Shown: positions 51,434 to 62,199 of the stretch, one piece after another | Layout of the letters: each line of letters starts with the position of its first letter | How positions within the stretch are numbered: position 1 is the first letter of the stretch | Source: Theristus sp. LFF4_11 | Taxonomy: Eukaryota > Nematoda > Chromadorea > Monhysterida > Xyalidae | Reading direction: 5' to 3' | Assembly: GCA_030248135.1 (NCBI GenBank) | Contig: JASANC010000422.1 | Span: 41,057-105,056 of the forward strand | DNA: 64,000 nt | Notes under the pieces: generated by a model | Databases searched by the model: none | Told to the model about the DNA's origin: nothing | Seen by the model: only the letters and a program-made list of their open reading frames with translations | Translations under genes and position numbers: made by a program

Positions 51434-54400
51434 TCACGAACACGAAAACAATTTCACACGACCGTCAGTAAGTTCAGGTTGGTTGGCATCTGGGTCACGA
51501 TCCGTGAAACGAATGAACTGAAGCCAACCATTGGACCAGACCTGCAAAAATGAAGATATATTGAGCCGTGCTGAAAATACATGAAGTAATCGCTTAAAGG
51601 ATTCGTTATTGATGCATTCAAGAATGTCCCAATCTAGCACCCTGATTAGCTGTATCGTACTGAACTGATTCAACCAATTAGCGTATTCGATTCTAAAACG
51701 TTGCATTTGTGTTCATTCTTAAATTTTTAGTTTAAAAAAACCGCCTACCACTGCGGCAGCATTTTCGTCGTTCAGTCGACCGAAGTCCACGTATTCCGCC
51801 AGTGCACCGCGTTTGCCGCGGGATAAACCACTAAAGAATTTGTTCAAATGATTTTCCGAGTGCTTTGTGTAAACAAACAAGAAACTCAATTACAGTAAGG
51901 CAAGTTGAAGGCTGGGCATGGTTGACACGGTGAACAGAGCGACAAATTCGGCTTGCTCTGAAACAAAAAAAACGCCAAAATTATTTCAGCTCGATGACAG
52001 CAGAATGTCAGAAATGCATTTTTTAGAACAAGAATCCCGTGCAGGCGAGTTGTGAGATCAACAAACACACCACTGCACCTTCTCTTTGAAACGTGGCCGC
52101 CATCAAATGGCCATCTTTGCTGATGCGCAGTTGATGTATGGTGCCCCCAAAACGGCTGGAGTGCAGAAACGAACTGGGCAATGGCTCAGGCTGGGCGATA
52201 CTGGCAGAGTCAAACACCACAGTCGCAGTCGCAACGCCAAGCTTCTTGTTTTTATTGCCCCTGGAATAAACCGCAAAATTATGTGAATGATTAGTCATCC
52301 ACCGCCACCACAATAACACGAACACGAAATAACAATAGAACATAAGTTTAGGCGACGTTTTTAGCCAGTACTAATAACCCAGAAAAGCGTCGCGGTCAAA
52401 TAGGGCGAGTTTTTCTGTTATTGAATGCGTATTTTCTGTCTATCCCAAAGGAATAGACAAGATTCCAATGCAATGCACTACCTACCATCACTACCCAGAC
52501 CTCAAAGAAAACTTGATTATTCTATCAAGTTGATTGCGTTCCTGAATCAACTACTTTTTATTCCACGAACGTTTTATCCGAAATTGGTGCGTTGTAAAAG
52601 TGAATCGCGTAAATGCACGTCGTTTCTGCAGTGGCGAACAGAAGTGAGCTAGAACAAAGAATGACTATAATTGCAATTGCTGAAACTGTTGAGCAATTTG
52701 AACGGACAAAACTCTCCACCTGTCATCTTTGGTCCATGCTAATGCGAGACAGGAGCCATTCAGCTGTGTCCACGATTCCGACGTCCAGTCGAGAGTGTCC
52801 AGGACACTAAATGACAGTAAATCAAAATGAAATTGGTCAAAAGTAAAATTGAAATTCATAAACACTTTCAAAACAGAGGCTGTCCACCGTCGTGGCAAGG
52901 GCATTGGCCCACGGGACGGACAGCCTCCAGTCACCTCCACACCAAACCACCGGTCGCAGCATGGTCGGTACCTTTGGCCTCGGGTCTCCACAGCCGGTGG
53001 CGGTGCGCAGAGGCGACAAATTGTAAACATTGCTTTCAATAGAACACTGATGTTCACAAACCAAAGTGTCGTGCCGGTGCCCGCCACGGCCAACTTGTGT
53101 CCGCCGTTCGAAAATGCCAACCGCGTAACGCCACCCTGTACGCTGCTGCTGATTGAGCGCCATCCAACGTTCGTGTCACACAACGCCGCTGACTCGTAGA
53201 TCTGATGGTTTTAGCGAAAACCACCAAGAAAATTGTCGTGTTTCACAAAAAAGTGCGCCCCTAAAACCAACCAACCATCAGTGAGCTAGACCGGGGACTT
53301 GAGGCGACCAAGTACGAGCCAGACGGATGCCAGGCGAGTTGTGTCACGGGCGTGTGGGTGACGGGCAACTGGCGGGCGCCACTGGTGGCTGGCCTGCGTG
53401 GACAAAAAACATGGATAGACAACCAGAAACTGGCAACTGAAGAACAACAGAAAGAAAGGCAAAAAATTGCTTTCATTTTCAATCACCTGAGCGATATCGA
53501 GGTCGGGTCGAGCATCCACAAAAGAATGCAGTCAGCACAGGCAACCGCGAGCATGTTTGTGTTGAATGGTCTGCAAATGGTGAAAAGGGTGATAATTCAA
53601 CATCGATTGCTCTGACATCTCAAACTCACAACTAAAATAACCATGCAAATTAGGTGCCTGTCCGTTTAAATGCTTTCAACCAATCTCAACCACTTGGTCT
53701 GTCTGAAAACAAGCACAGCAAAAAAAACACCAATTCGTTGCGGTCTCGGTGTATTTCAACCGACTTGAACGCGATTGCAGTGACCGCTGTTTGCTGCGGG
53801 TGTCTGAGCACGATTGGCTGCTGCTGTTCACCGTCGATCGGCAGCGCATACAAACGAATGTAGTCGTTGCGTAGACAGGCGGCGAATCTGCGGTCGTTCG
53901 GATGCCACGCGATCGCGCGCAGCCAGTTCGACTGCCTGCAACGATGGGACACAACGTGACTTTACAGTTACACTCGTGAATGGCTGCTGCAGACGTCTGG
54001 TCTGATGACACTGCTCACGGTACCACTTAGCAAGTCGCTGTTAGCTGCACGCTATTAGCTGGCCGCCATTCTTCAGGCCACCGTTATAGATCGTACTCAT
54101 GTGTGCATGTCTGTTTGTCCACGGTGAAACATTACTGTGTTAACAGAGTGCAGTAATCTCAGAAGCAGACTAGGACTGCATTATTAAACGAGAGAACTGT
54201 TCTCAGCTCATACAAAATAATTTTCAATCGCAATCCACAAAACTCACAAACCAATTCAACATTTCCGCATGTAACGAAATGAGATCAACTGAGTTCCGGG
54301 GGAATGGCAGTTGATCTGCGAAGTTTTGCATTGCCTTTTGCAAACGAAGCCAGGCGGAATGCAGCGCTTTCAGTTGATAATAATCAGTACAGAATCGGAT

Positions 54401-55293
54401 CACGCCACTCAAACCGTTGGTGTTCCTGAATGGAATTTCACAGAATTGCGTTCAAGAGAGCAACTGTGAAACATGCAGTTTATGTTGTCTGGTCTGAACG
54501 TGGTATGCTGATTGGCTGCATCGGGCTGATAGGCCCAATCAGTTGCTCGAAATCAACAGCAGCCAATGGATTTGCACAGTTCGACTTTCGTAGCAAATAT
54601 ACTGGCAATATGAAGCCTCGCACAGGCACAACCAATCAGCGTTCCTTTGCAATCAAACAACCAATATCATACGAACATGAGCACAATTACAATCTCCACA
54701 TCAACGCATCATAACCAACGACCAACCAAGCGCGAAACAGCCGTTGAATGAAATGTTGATCAGCAGGCGTCACAAGTGCACTGTGCACATCCTCACGTGA
54801 CAGCGAATGCTGCAGCGCCACTTGCGAACGGTACAGGACCGGATACGGCTGAAACAGGCCTAGGTTGACTTTGACACATATATTTTTTGTAATTTCAGGG
54901 TTGAAATTTCTTTGTCCACTGCACACCATACTAGTGCCATGGTGCAGTGAAACGTGCTAATGGTCCGCCATGTGGTGAGCACGCATTCCTGACATTGGCC
55001 GGAATGTGCACATGGAGACAGACTCACCATGTTCCACCACCACCGCCTATGATCCACACTCATGCCGACAAAAAATGGAGCATTATGCTACAATTAGAAC
55101 CAATAAGTTATACAGCCAATCAGTTTTTCACATTATTCTCTTCAACCAACAAATGCAATCCAAACCCAACCGGTGTGTTCCGTTTCTCATCCTCCATCAC
55201 ACTTTCGTAGGCAGCACGCAGCAATCGTCCACCAACGACGGCTCGAGTCACGTGACCCGGCTCCGGCACGACCACGATCGACACGTCCAACAT
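51434..55293 (-). CDS. AAAS: Aladin, WD-repeat nucleoporin (AAAS)
   Basis: Exons with matching phases: 55201-55293 (ATG), 54727-54848, 54252-54425, 53765-53935, 53487-53570, 53276-53393, 53062-53201. Further pieces lie at about 52840-52990, 52722-52810, about 52560-52630, about 52030-52263, about 51770-51835 and 51434-51550 (stop). Family matches: FRAWNTNGLSGVIRF (human INIWRDVGLFGVLNE), NWLRAIAWHPNDRRFA, MLAVACADCILLWMLDPTS (human VLAVACQSCILIWTLDPTS), HTPVTQLAWHPSGSYLVASS (human HTPVTSLAWAPSGG), GGVTRLAFSNGGHKLA and near the end VVWSNGWLQFIRF (human SVGWSTGRIAHIPLYF). Known role: a nuclear-pore scaffold nucleoporin anchored by NDC1. The splicing between 53062 and 52250 is not resolved: the piece at 52560-52630 reads sensibly (IYAIHFYNAP) in a frame one base away from that predicted. 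Confidence 0.85.
52345..52440 (+). repeat. SINE body fragment
   Basis: Matches the non-tRNA part of the SINE at 20150-20345: TTAGGCGA.GT.TTTAGCCAG, then CCAGAAAAGCGT and GGGCGAGTTTTTCTG. The tRNA-like head is missing, so the copy is truncated. It lies in an AAAS intron. Confidence 0.55.
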
Positions 55294-55440
55294 CTCGCCG
55301 GCCTTTTGAGGTTCTTTTTTGAATCGGGTTCAACGTGAACTTTGTTGCAAGAAAATATTGGTGTGACATACTGCCTCACACAGTTGGTCGCTGTCAATAG
55401 TTCCACCATCAAATAACTGCGCGATCCTTTTTATTATTTG

Positions 55441-56867
55441 TTACGTTTCTGATAATTCTGATAATTGTTCCAAAAAGCAATCACGTTTTGCATCACAGCC
55501 ATTCTTCAGCATCACAGCAGGTTTCGTTGCATTTTGCACGTTTTTCCTTCCGATTTCCTTCCGTCGCCGACGTCGTAGAAACTCAACTTTCAGGCGACTC
55601 CACGTGCCGAGACAGCAGTTGCGCAGGAAGTCGCTTTTCAACTGATGACTTAGTGCGTATTGTTGTCTAAAAATGAATGAATGAATCAACACATGAGTGA
55701 ACGCTCGAGGATTGAAGGGAAGGGTAGGGCAGGACGCAACGATTGTTTATCAATCCACTTGTTTACTAACACTCTCAACCAAAATTGATTTCCAATTTAA
55801 CGTCCAGGAAATCAACTGTTTCAATTGCATCGTTTGTCGTTTCGGTTGTAATCATGGAAATCGCAACACTGTGCAGGTTGCACAACAGTTTGAACACTCG
55901 CAGCACCGGACAATGTGCGCGGCCGGTCGTAGCCAGCCCTGCTGAGCGTAGCTGAGCGCAATGAAAAGTCTGCAGCGACTGCGCAGCACTGGATCGCCGA
56001 GACGCACCGCCACTTCGAGTTGTTTCCATGAGCAACGGGTGGCCAGTTGAGCCTGTGGGGAAATGAAATGAGACGGGGGCAACGTAGGATAACTGTTGAG
56101 ATGATGAAACAATCTTGAAAATACTACGGATGAATGAAACGGGAGGCAAATAAAAAAGACAATCGGTCCTTTAAAAAAGATTTACGTGACCAAGACAAAA
56201 TAAGGCAGACCTCATGCGATAAAAGCAAACATTCTAAAAACCGTTCAAAACTGAGTTGATTTCACAATTCACTCACAAATTTCAGATCGTACTCAGCGAG
56301 CGACGAGAACGCACCGCCCAGTGTTGACAACGCCCACATTAGCCGCTCCAGGCATAAACTTTCGTTGACCAACCTCAACACTCGATACGACCTCCACAAC
56401 AAAATACGTGTATGCAATTATTTGCTCCATAAATCAATTTTATTTTGCAAACCGGAAACCCCCGATAAACTGTATGAAGCTATGAACAGCAGCAGCAAGT
56501 GGTACGGAGATCTAGTGCCGACATTCACAATGCACCACTTTCAAAAATCGAAAGCACCAACACCGACAGACCACAAATAATCGAGCGGTTGCTGCCTGGG
56601 AACCGTGAGACGAACGCAGCACAGCTTAGATCGACAGCTCTCGAAAGATTGTTGAATCAGCACGTCGCGGAATGTCGCTGATTGGCCGGCGATGTGCAGG
56701 AAATGACACAAATCTACAGGATCAACAGCATCACCACAACAGACAATGTTACACCGTTTTCTTGCGACCTTTCTTTCATTGACTGTAAATTTGTGTTTGC
56801 TAATCGTAACACTGTGCAAATTTATAGTTCGGCCGTCGAACACACGTTGATAGAATGTCAGCAGTTG
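55441..56867 (-). CDS. conserved uncharacterised helical protein
   Basis: Three well-supported exons: about 56277-56375 (LRLVNESLCLERLMWALSTL, then GGAFSSLAEYDLKF), 55907-56052 (TRCSWKQLEVAVRLGDPVLR, then SRCRLFIALSYAQQG) and 55441-55666 (RQQYALSHQLKSDFLRNCCL, then GTWSRLKVEFLRRRRRKE, ending at TAA). Phases agree across both introns. The composition is that of a small all-helical protein with a basic C-terminal stretch. It resembles a metazoan family of unknown function that I know only loosely (perhaps DUF4807), so I give no name. The N-terminal exons are uncertain: an ATG at 56867 (MKVQLLTFYQR) and a piece near 56580-56670 (DVLIQQSFESC) are candidates. It starts about 230 bases downstream of the RPUSD4-like stop codon on the same strand. 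Confidence 0.65.
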
Positions 56868-57093
56868 CACTTTCATCTGAAACTGGCTGTCCAAGCTTGG
56901 TTCAAATACGTACGAATTACTTTATCTGAAGGTAACGTTTCCGATTTTTTGATAAATACGGCTTGACCAGCGGTCACAAAACAAAGGCATGCACAACTGT
57001 CTCTTTTGTCTATTCTTTTATTCAGCGTTTTTCAAGTTTTCAACAAATTCATAAATTTGCAAAACACAAACAAAAAGAAAACAAGTCACGATG

Positions 57094-60000
57094 TCACCGG
57101 CGAATCAACTTGAGCACCTTCAGAGCATATTGCAAGTGTTCAGGCAACGCAGCACGAACGAACAAATTCCGACCCGCTTTATAATCAGGCACAACAATCT
57201 GAGAAAAATTAGTGAAAACCTGAAAAACACTAAACTCCTAGACCGTGCACTCTGCTTGTCCTTGTAACACAGCAATGTTGCAAAATCACAAAACAAACAC
57301 ACAAGCACACATGACGATGACGTGCGCACTGCTGTGATATCGCATGTGTGCGTGCGTGTGTTTGTGTGAGTGTGCGATACCGCGTGTTATAACCGACGAT
57401 TTGCAACAAAACACGGCTTCACTAATACTCCAAAAACATATGAACACACCTGACTAGCATGCAGAAACATCGGCATATGGCGCACTTTGGACGGTCGAAT
57501 GCCAAACGCATTCAACACCGGAGAGGCCAGGCGCTGCATAAAAAACACGACATCTGAACCTTGCCGGTTCCACAATTTCATACATTTCAAAACAGTCGCA
57601 CTGTTCTTACCTGCGCCTTGCGTTCAGCGTAGTACGTGTATTTGTGGTCGCCCAAAATTGGACACTGAATCCCGAGACCAAAATGCGCACGGATCTGATG
57701 TTTGTAGCCTGGCAAACAGTTCATTGGTTGATTTGTGAAAATACACGCATGATTGTGCTGGGCCTTTTTGTATTCTGTATTCGTCAAAACACCTGTGTGC
57801 TCGGAAATTTTGACTATTTTTGGTCTGCGCAGCCTAAATTGCTAAGGTTCCTGAAAATAAGTAACGTTCACACTTTTGCACTCTGGCCCCGGGTTCCACA
57901 CCTGAAGGTAGTTTCCGGGAGTGTTTCATCGTCAACGTGGGTTTTTTTACAATTTATAGTCGGACTGGATAATTTCGGGCATTAGCTGATTGGCTGGCGT
58001 GTCAGCGTGAAGCGCGAAATTCAAAACGCATTTTGCTTTTTTAACTTGTCGATTTTTGACTGTTTGTGTGGATGAATATAGGGGTTTTTGATGGAATAAA
58101 CTTGGTTTTGAATTGTGGGATGCATACAAAATAAAATCAGCAATTTTTATGGCGAATTTTATTTTTTTGAAAAAAAAGATCGCCGCCGTCGTCGCTTTGC
58201 CAGTTCCTCAAAAAGTTGCTGCTTTTGTTTTTTATGCATCCCATAATTCAAAACAAAGTTTATTCCGTCCAAAATCCCTATATCGACGATTTCAAAAAAA
58301 ACAAAATGCGTTTTGAATTTCGCGCTTCACGCTGACGCACCAGCCAATCAGCTAATGCCCGAAATTATCCAGTCAGACTGTATATAGCGTTTCAGCATTT
58401 CATTCCAATATTCGGGCGCGTGGTGGAAACTGGAAAATCAGATTCAAAATCCAGTGCAAACCAGTTTTCGCGAGACATTGAACGAACGCACACCCGTTCG
58501 CACTCCGAAGCACCTCGAAATACGTCTCCGCATTTTTCGCTGTCCCGCGGAGCTTACGATGCGTGTACGGCACAACCTGAGACGTCAGTACGGTTTATTT
58601 CGGTTCAAAAAGTGCGACACATGTGTGAAAAACGTATGCATCACACACGCGTGTTGTAAACTCACTTTTCGCATTTTCTTCACGTCGGTTTCAATTAGTG
58701 GAATTGTGATTTTGCCTGAAATGCAGATGAAGTAACGATTCCAAGCGAACTTCTTCGAAAACATCGAAACCAATGTTGGTTGCGTTGTTAGAACAAATTC
58801 AAAACCCCCGAGCCTTTTCGCCGAGCAGAATGTTGTCTCGAGTCGAGGACTTACCTTTCTGCGCGTCAGGCACACCACGCGTGATGCAAGCATAGTGCTT
58901 CTTCACCTTGCGATCGTTGAACATCTGATAAAAATCATTGGCCACTGTTTTGCTCCTGAAAAAAGGGATTTGAATGAGTGAAGTGATTGTCCGCTTTCCG
59001 CCCACGGGATCACTATCAGTCACAGTGCACAGGCAAACACAATGCTCAATGCTTCCCAGTGTGTTTATTTTGCCCGCATGAAAGAACGTGTTGGGTTTTC
59101 TGATTGAATGGTGGTGTCGTTCGGTATCTCCGTTTAGTAAGTCATCACCAACGTTGCTATCAGTGCGACGCCGGTGACGTTCTGATCGAGACGATTCAAC
59201 AAATGCAAATATTCAGCCTTCGGTGCCACCAATTTCCCAAATGCTGGCAGAAGAGAAGACAGCGAATACTGGCGCTTGCCACCCATCGTGCTCGACAGAC
59301 CGTACGGTTTGTTGATGGCGATCAGATCAGCTGCAAATAATGGTGATTCGTTGAAATTGCGCGGCAAACGACATGTTATTGTTGTCTGTTCGTGCTTGTT
59401 TTGCTCATGATTTTTTACGTGTTTTTGCCAATTAGACAATTTTTTTCTGGAGCAGTATTTTGGAAAACATGCACGTTGTTGTGCTTTTTTTACTGCCATT
59501 TTAGCAACATGACATTTAACATTAAAAGAATGTCCATTACATTCTTTCGAGGTTGGGAATACCGCAGGACTCAAATTGATAAAACGTTGCTTACAGTCTC
59601 TGTATATGATGTTACGAGCCAAATAGAGCACCGCATGATCCAACGGCACGATAAATTCGTTTAGTTTGGGCACTTTCCACAAAAGCTTGAACAAGTTTTG
59701 CAGCGACCCATCGTTGTCAATTTCTTAAACAAAAAATTAAAATTATACAAAATATTATCATATTCTTGGTAACATTTTGTCGGAGTTGGACCGATACAAA
59801 GTTCAAGAACTGCGATTGCGAACCGTTGAGTCGATTCATTTCAGCGTTGTAGTCTTTCTTGTGCAACAGTCTGTTTAGCTCCTCCACTGCAGCCGTCTTC
59901 ACATCGAAACCTTGATCAACAGAAAAGTCGTCAGCAGTTTCCGCGGCAAAATGCGGCAATTCTGGCCGATCAGAGCCAGTTTCTTTGTCCGAATCATCAA

Positions 60001-60562
60001 ACAGTTCACTGTCTTCACCAAGAAACTCATCATCGCCTCCCCAGCGGTGGTCACTGAACGCTGCATCCTTCTCAGTGCCGATCTCGTTGCTCCAGGAAGC
60101 GGCTTCTGCAATGACTCTTTCTGTGGACGACCGACTGACTGGTTTTGAGCGACACAAATGATTTTCAGTGTCATCATGCACCGAAGTCGAAGTTGAACCC
60201 AGTCTCGACATCGAATACCCTTGTTGTCCTTGCCTTTTTTCCATTTTATGAAGATCGGCGAAGTATTGTTGTTCAATTTCAGACACCTGTTGCATGTGTG
60301 GTGACTTCGACTTGTCAAAATTAGGATCGAGTTTGTTTCCAAGCTCTGATTCGTTCTCGTTGCCGTCGCGTTCGCGTGAATACTGATCCCCAAAATATTG
60401 TCGTTCAATTTCAGAAGTTTCAAGAATGTCATCACTCGGGATCGGCGACGGCGATGCAGGTGAACCGCGTGAACGATCGTTTCGTCGAGGATTTCTTCGA
60501 CTACCAGTTTTCGGTCTCGGCTGTTGTAGTTCTTTAACGACAACTTTTGCATTGAAATCCAT
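57094..60562 (-). CDS. RPUSD4: RluA-family mitochondrial RNA pseudouridine synthase (RPUSD4-like)
   Basis: Exons: about 59795-60562, 59595-59725, 59153-59330, 58855-58955, 58666-58715, about 58440-58580, 57611-57708, 57450 to about 57560, and 57094-57198 (stop). Catalytic-domain landmarks: DLIAINKPYGLSSTMGG (human ELLVFNKPPGLPVQGG), LHLLNRLDQNVTGVALIA containing the RLD catalytic aspartate motif, FYQMFNDRKVKKHYACIT, and GYKHQIRAHFGLGIQCPILG (human GIKHQLRVHLSFGLDCPILG) followed by DHKYTYY. The protein ends EHLQYALKVLKLIRR. Family knowledge: RPUSD3/4 modify mitochondrial rRNA and mRNA. An unusually long acidic, Ser-rich N-terminal extension of about 230 residues contains two copies of a SEIE.QYF motif. 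RPUSD3 is the alternative name. A MITE sits in one intron (57957-58380). Confidence 0.8.
57957..58380. mobile_element. Tc1-like MITE with long inverted repeats (smaller copy)
   Basis: Ends TAGTCGGACTGGATAATTTC and its mirror at 58361-58380, flanked by TA (57955-57956 and 58381-58382). The arms run about 180 bases, including GCATTAGCTGATTGGCTGG and a TGAAGCGCGAAATTCAAAAC block repeated inverted on the right, and the centre has GATCGCCGCCGTCGTCGC. It is the same family as 27527-28307. It lies in an intron of the pseudouridine synthase gene. Confidence 0.88.
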
Positions 60563-60646
60563 GTTTGCGCTGGAATCGAAAACCTTTTTTCTGCCGCATT
60601 CCTCTCAATCTCACTTGACTACAAAAAAGTCTTTGCGGGTTTGCAC

Positions 60647-61386
60647 TAGGGTTGTTAAAAAAAACAAAAATCGTCATTTTTGTTTTTTTTTTAAAAAAAA
60701 AATTTTTTTTTTAAAAAAAAAAATTTCAAAAATCAAAGTTGTGCTAAATCAATCAGGGAGTCCGAAGAACCACATATGATATGCAAGCGCCTCCCGAATG
60801 ACACCCGTATGGCGGAACTTTGCAGATTTTGTTTTGGTGACCTCAATTACCCCTTTTCCAAACCGTCACCATGCCTCTTCTTGTGTTTTGACCTCCAAAA
60901 CGTCACTAATTGTCACCAGCTAAGCTAATGCTAAAGTGAAGACAAACATACCGCCTTGAAATTCGATCAATTCTTCTGATGGTGTCGCGACGACACGACA
61001 CGAAGCAGCAACCAGACAACGTAGCGCTTGCAAACGGAGCAGCGAGCACAATCGGACGCTCTGCGAGGCGAATCGTCACCTTATCTGCATCGGAAATGGT
61101 AGGCTAAGCTTTGGGACGCTCAAAAACTTCATCGCAGATGTTGTCGAAGCCTAAAATCAGTCGGTAAAACGGCCCAAAATCGACTGCTAAAGGTTTTACG
61201 AGGTATAATCAAAGAAAATTTTTGTTGAACTTTCGAAAAATTGTGCCAAAATTGAGGTTTTCAGAGCATATTAGAGGAAAATTTTTCGAATTTTTTTTTT
61301 TTAAAAAAAAAATCGGCATTTTTGTTTTTTTTTTAATCACTTTTTTTTTTTAAAAAAAAAATTTTCATTTTTGTTTAACAACCCTA
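60647..61386. mobile_element. hAT-like non-autonomous element
   Basis: Begins TAGGGTTGTTAAA and ends TTTAACAACCCTA, with a perfect 8-bp target duplication GTTTGCAC (60639-60646 and 61387-61394). Poly-A/T tracts lie inside both ends. The centre carries a stretch (60830-61040) that recurs inverted at 41030-41240. No transposase frame is seen. Confidence 0.88.
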
Positions 61387-61394
61387 GTTTGCAC

Positions 61395-62199
61395 CCCCAA
61401 AAACACACAAATTTCTGGGCAAAAAAATCAGTAACTTTCTGTGCAGTGTCTTAACTTAAGTTAATTAGTGTTAACTGATTGGCTGTTGGTTTGCCTGAGA
61501 TCAGGTTCAATAAAAAAAATTTATTCAAATTTTTCATTTCTTTTTTGATTTTTGATGTCTCATCGTTTGTTTGTGAAAGCAAACAATGAGAACTTGAGCA
61601 AAAAGAACTAAAAACTTGTTTATGAATTATGATTTATAAGATGCAGAAAAATTTTGGAAAAGCAGTTTCCAGGGCAGGGCGAAGTTTTTTGAATTTTTGA
61701 TTTTTAAAACTTTTAATTTTTAAAAACTAAACTAGCGACGGCGACATGGCATTTTTTGATTGTCCCACCGGGACTGTCAGAGACCGAAAGAAACAAAAAA
61801 GAATCGTGGTACTAGGGTTGTTAAAACATCAAAAATCGGCATTTTTGTTTTGTTTTTTTAATTTAATTTCGATTTTTGTTAACAACCCTACGTGGTACCA
61901 AATGCCCTCCCCCACCGGCCACTCCACCTCCCCAAATCGATTATCGCGCAAAGCTCGCTCACCTGAATTCAAGAATCGTGCTTCAATTTTGTAACTGGAA
62001 TGCAAGCAATGTACGCTGGCGCTTCAAGCTATGTAAGTGCGTTTTCTGGGTGGAGCTTTGCTCAATAAAGTAGGTCAGGCCTACCCTGATTTCATTTGTT
62101 TCGTTTTTCATAAAACAACCGTAGGACTGCACTACACAGTTGCAGTAATCATCATCAATTGTTTTGTTGTAAAAACTCACTCAAATCTTTCTGACTGTG
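61395..62199. other. intergenic DNA upstream of the C-type lectin gene
   Basis: Besides the 78-bp MITE at 61813-61890 it holds AT-rich sequence and an isolated CTGATTGGCTG block near 61475 that resembles the left end of the Tc1-like MITE family (CAGTGTCTTAACTTAAGTTA at about 61444) without a matching right end. No gene recognised. Confidence 0.45.
61813..61890. mobile_element. minimal 78-bp hAT-like MITE
   Basis: Begins TAGGGTTGTTAAAACATC and ends GTTAACAACCCTA, with a perfect 8-bp target duplication CGTGGTAC (61805-61812 and 61891-61898). The interior is a near-palindrome of AAAATCGGCATTTTTG type. It is a miniature of the element at 60647. Confidence 0.9.

Noticed and set aside
55852..56112. 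Part of AAAS upstream exons
   Set aside because: AAAS has its own ATG exon at 55293 that aligns with the family N-terminus; the sequence here belongs to a different helical protein with its own stop at 55441.
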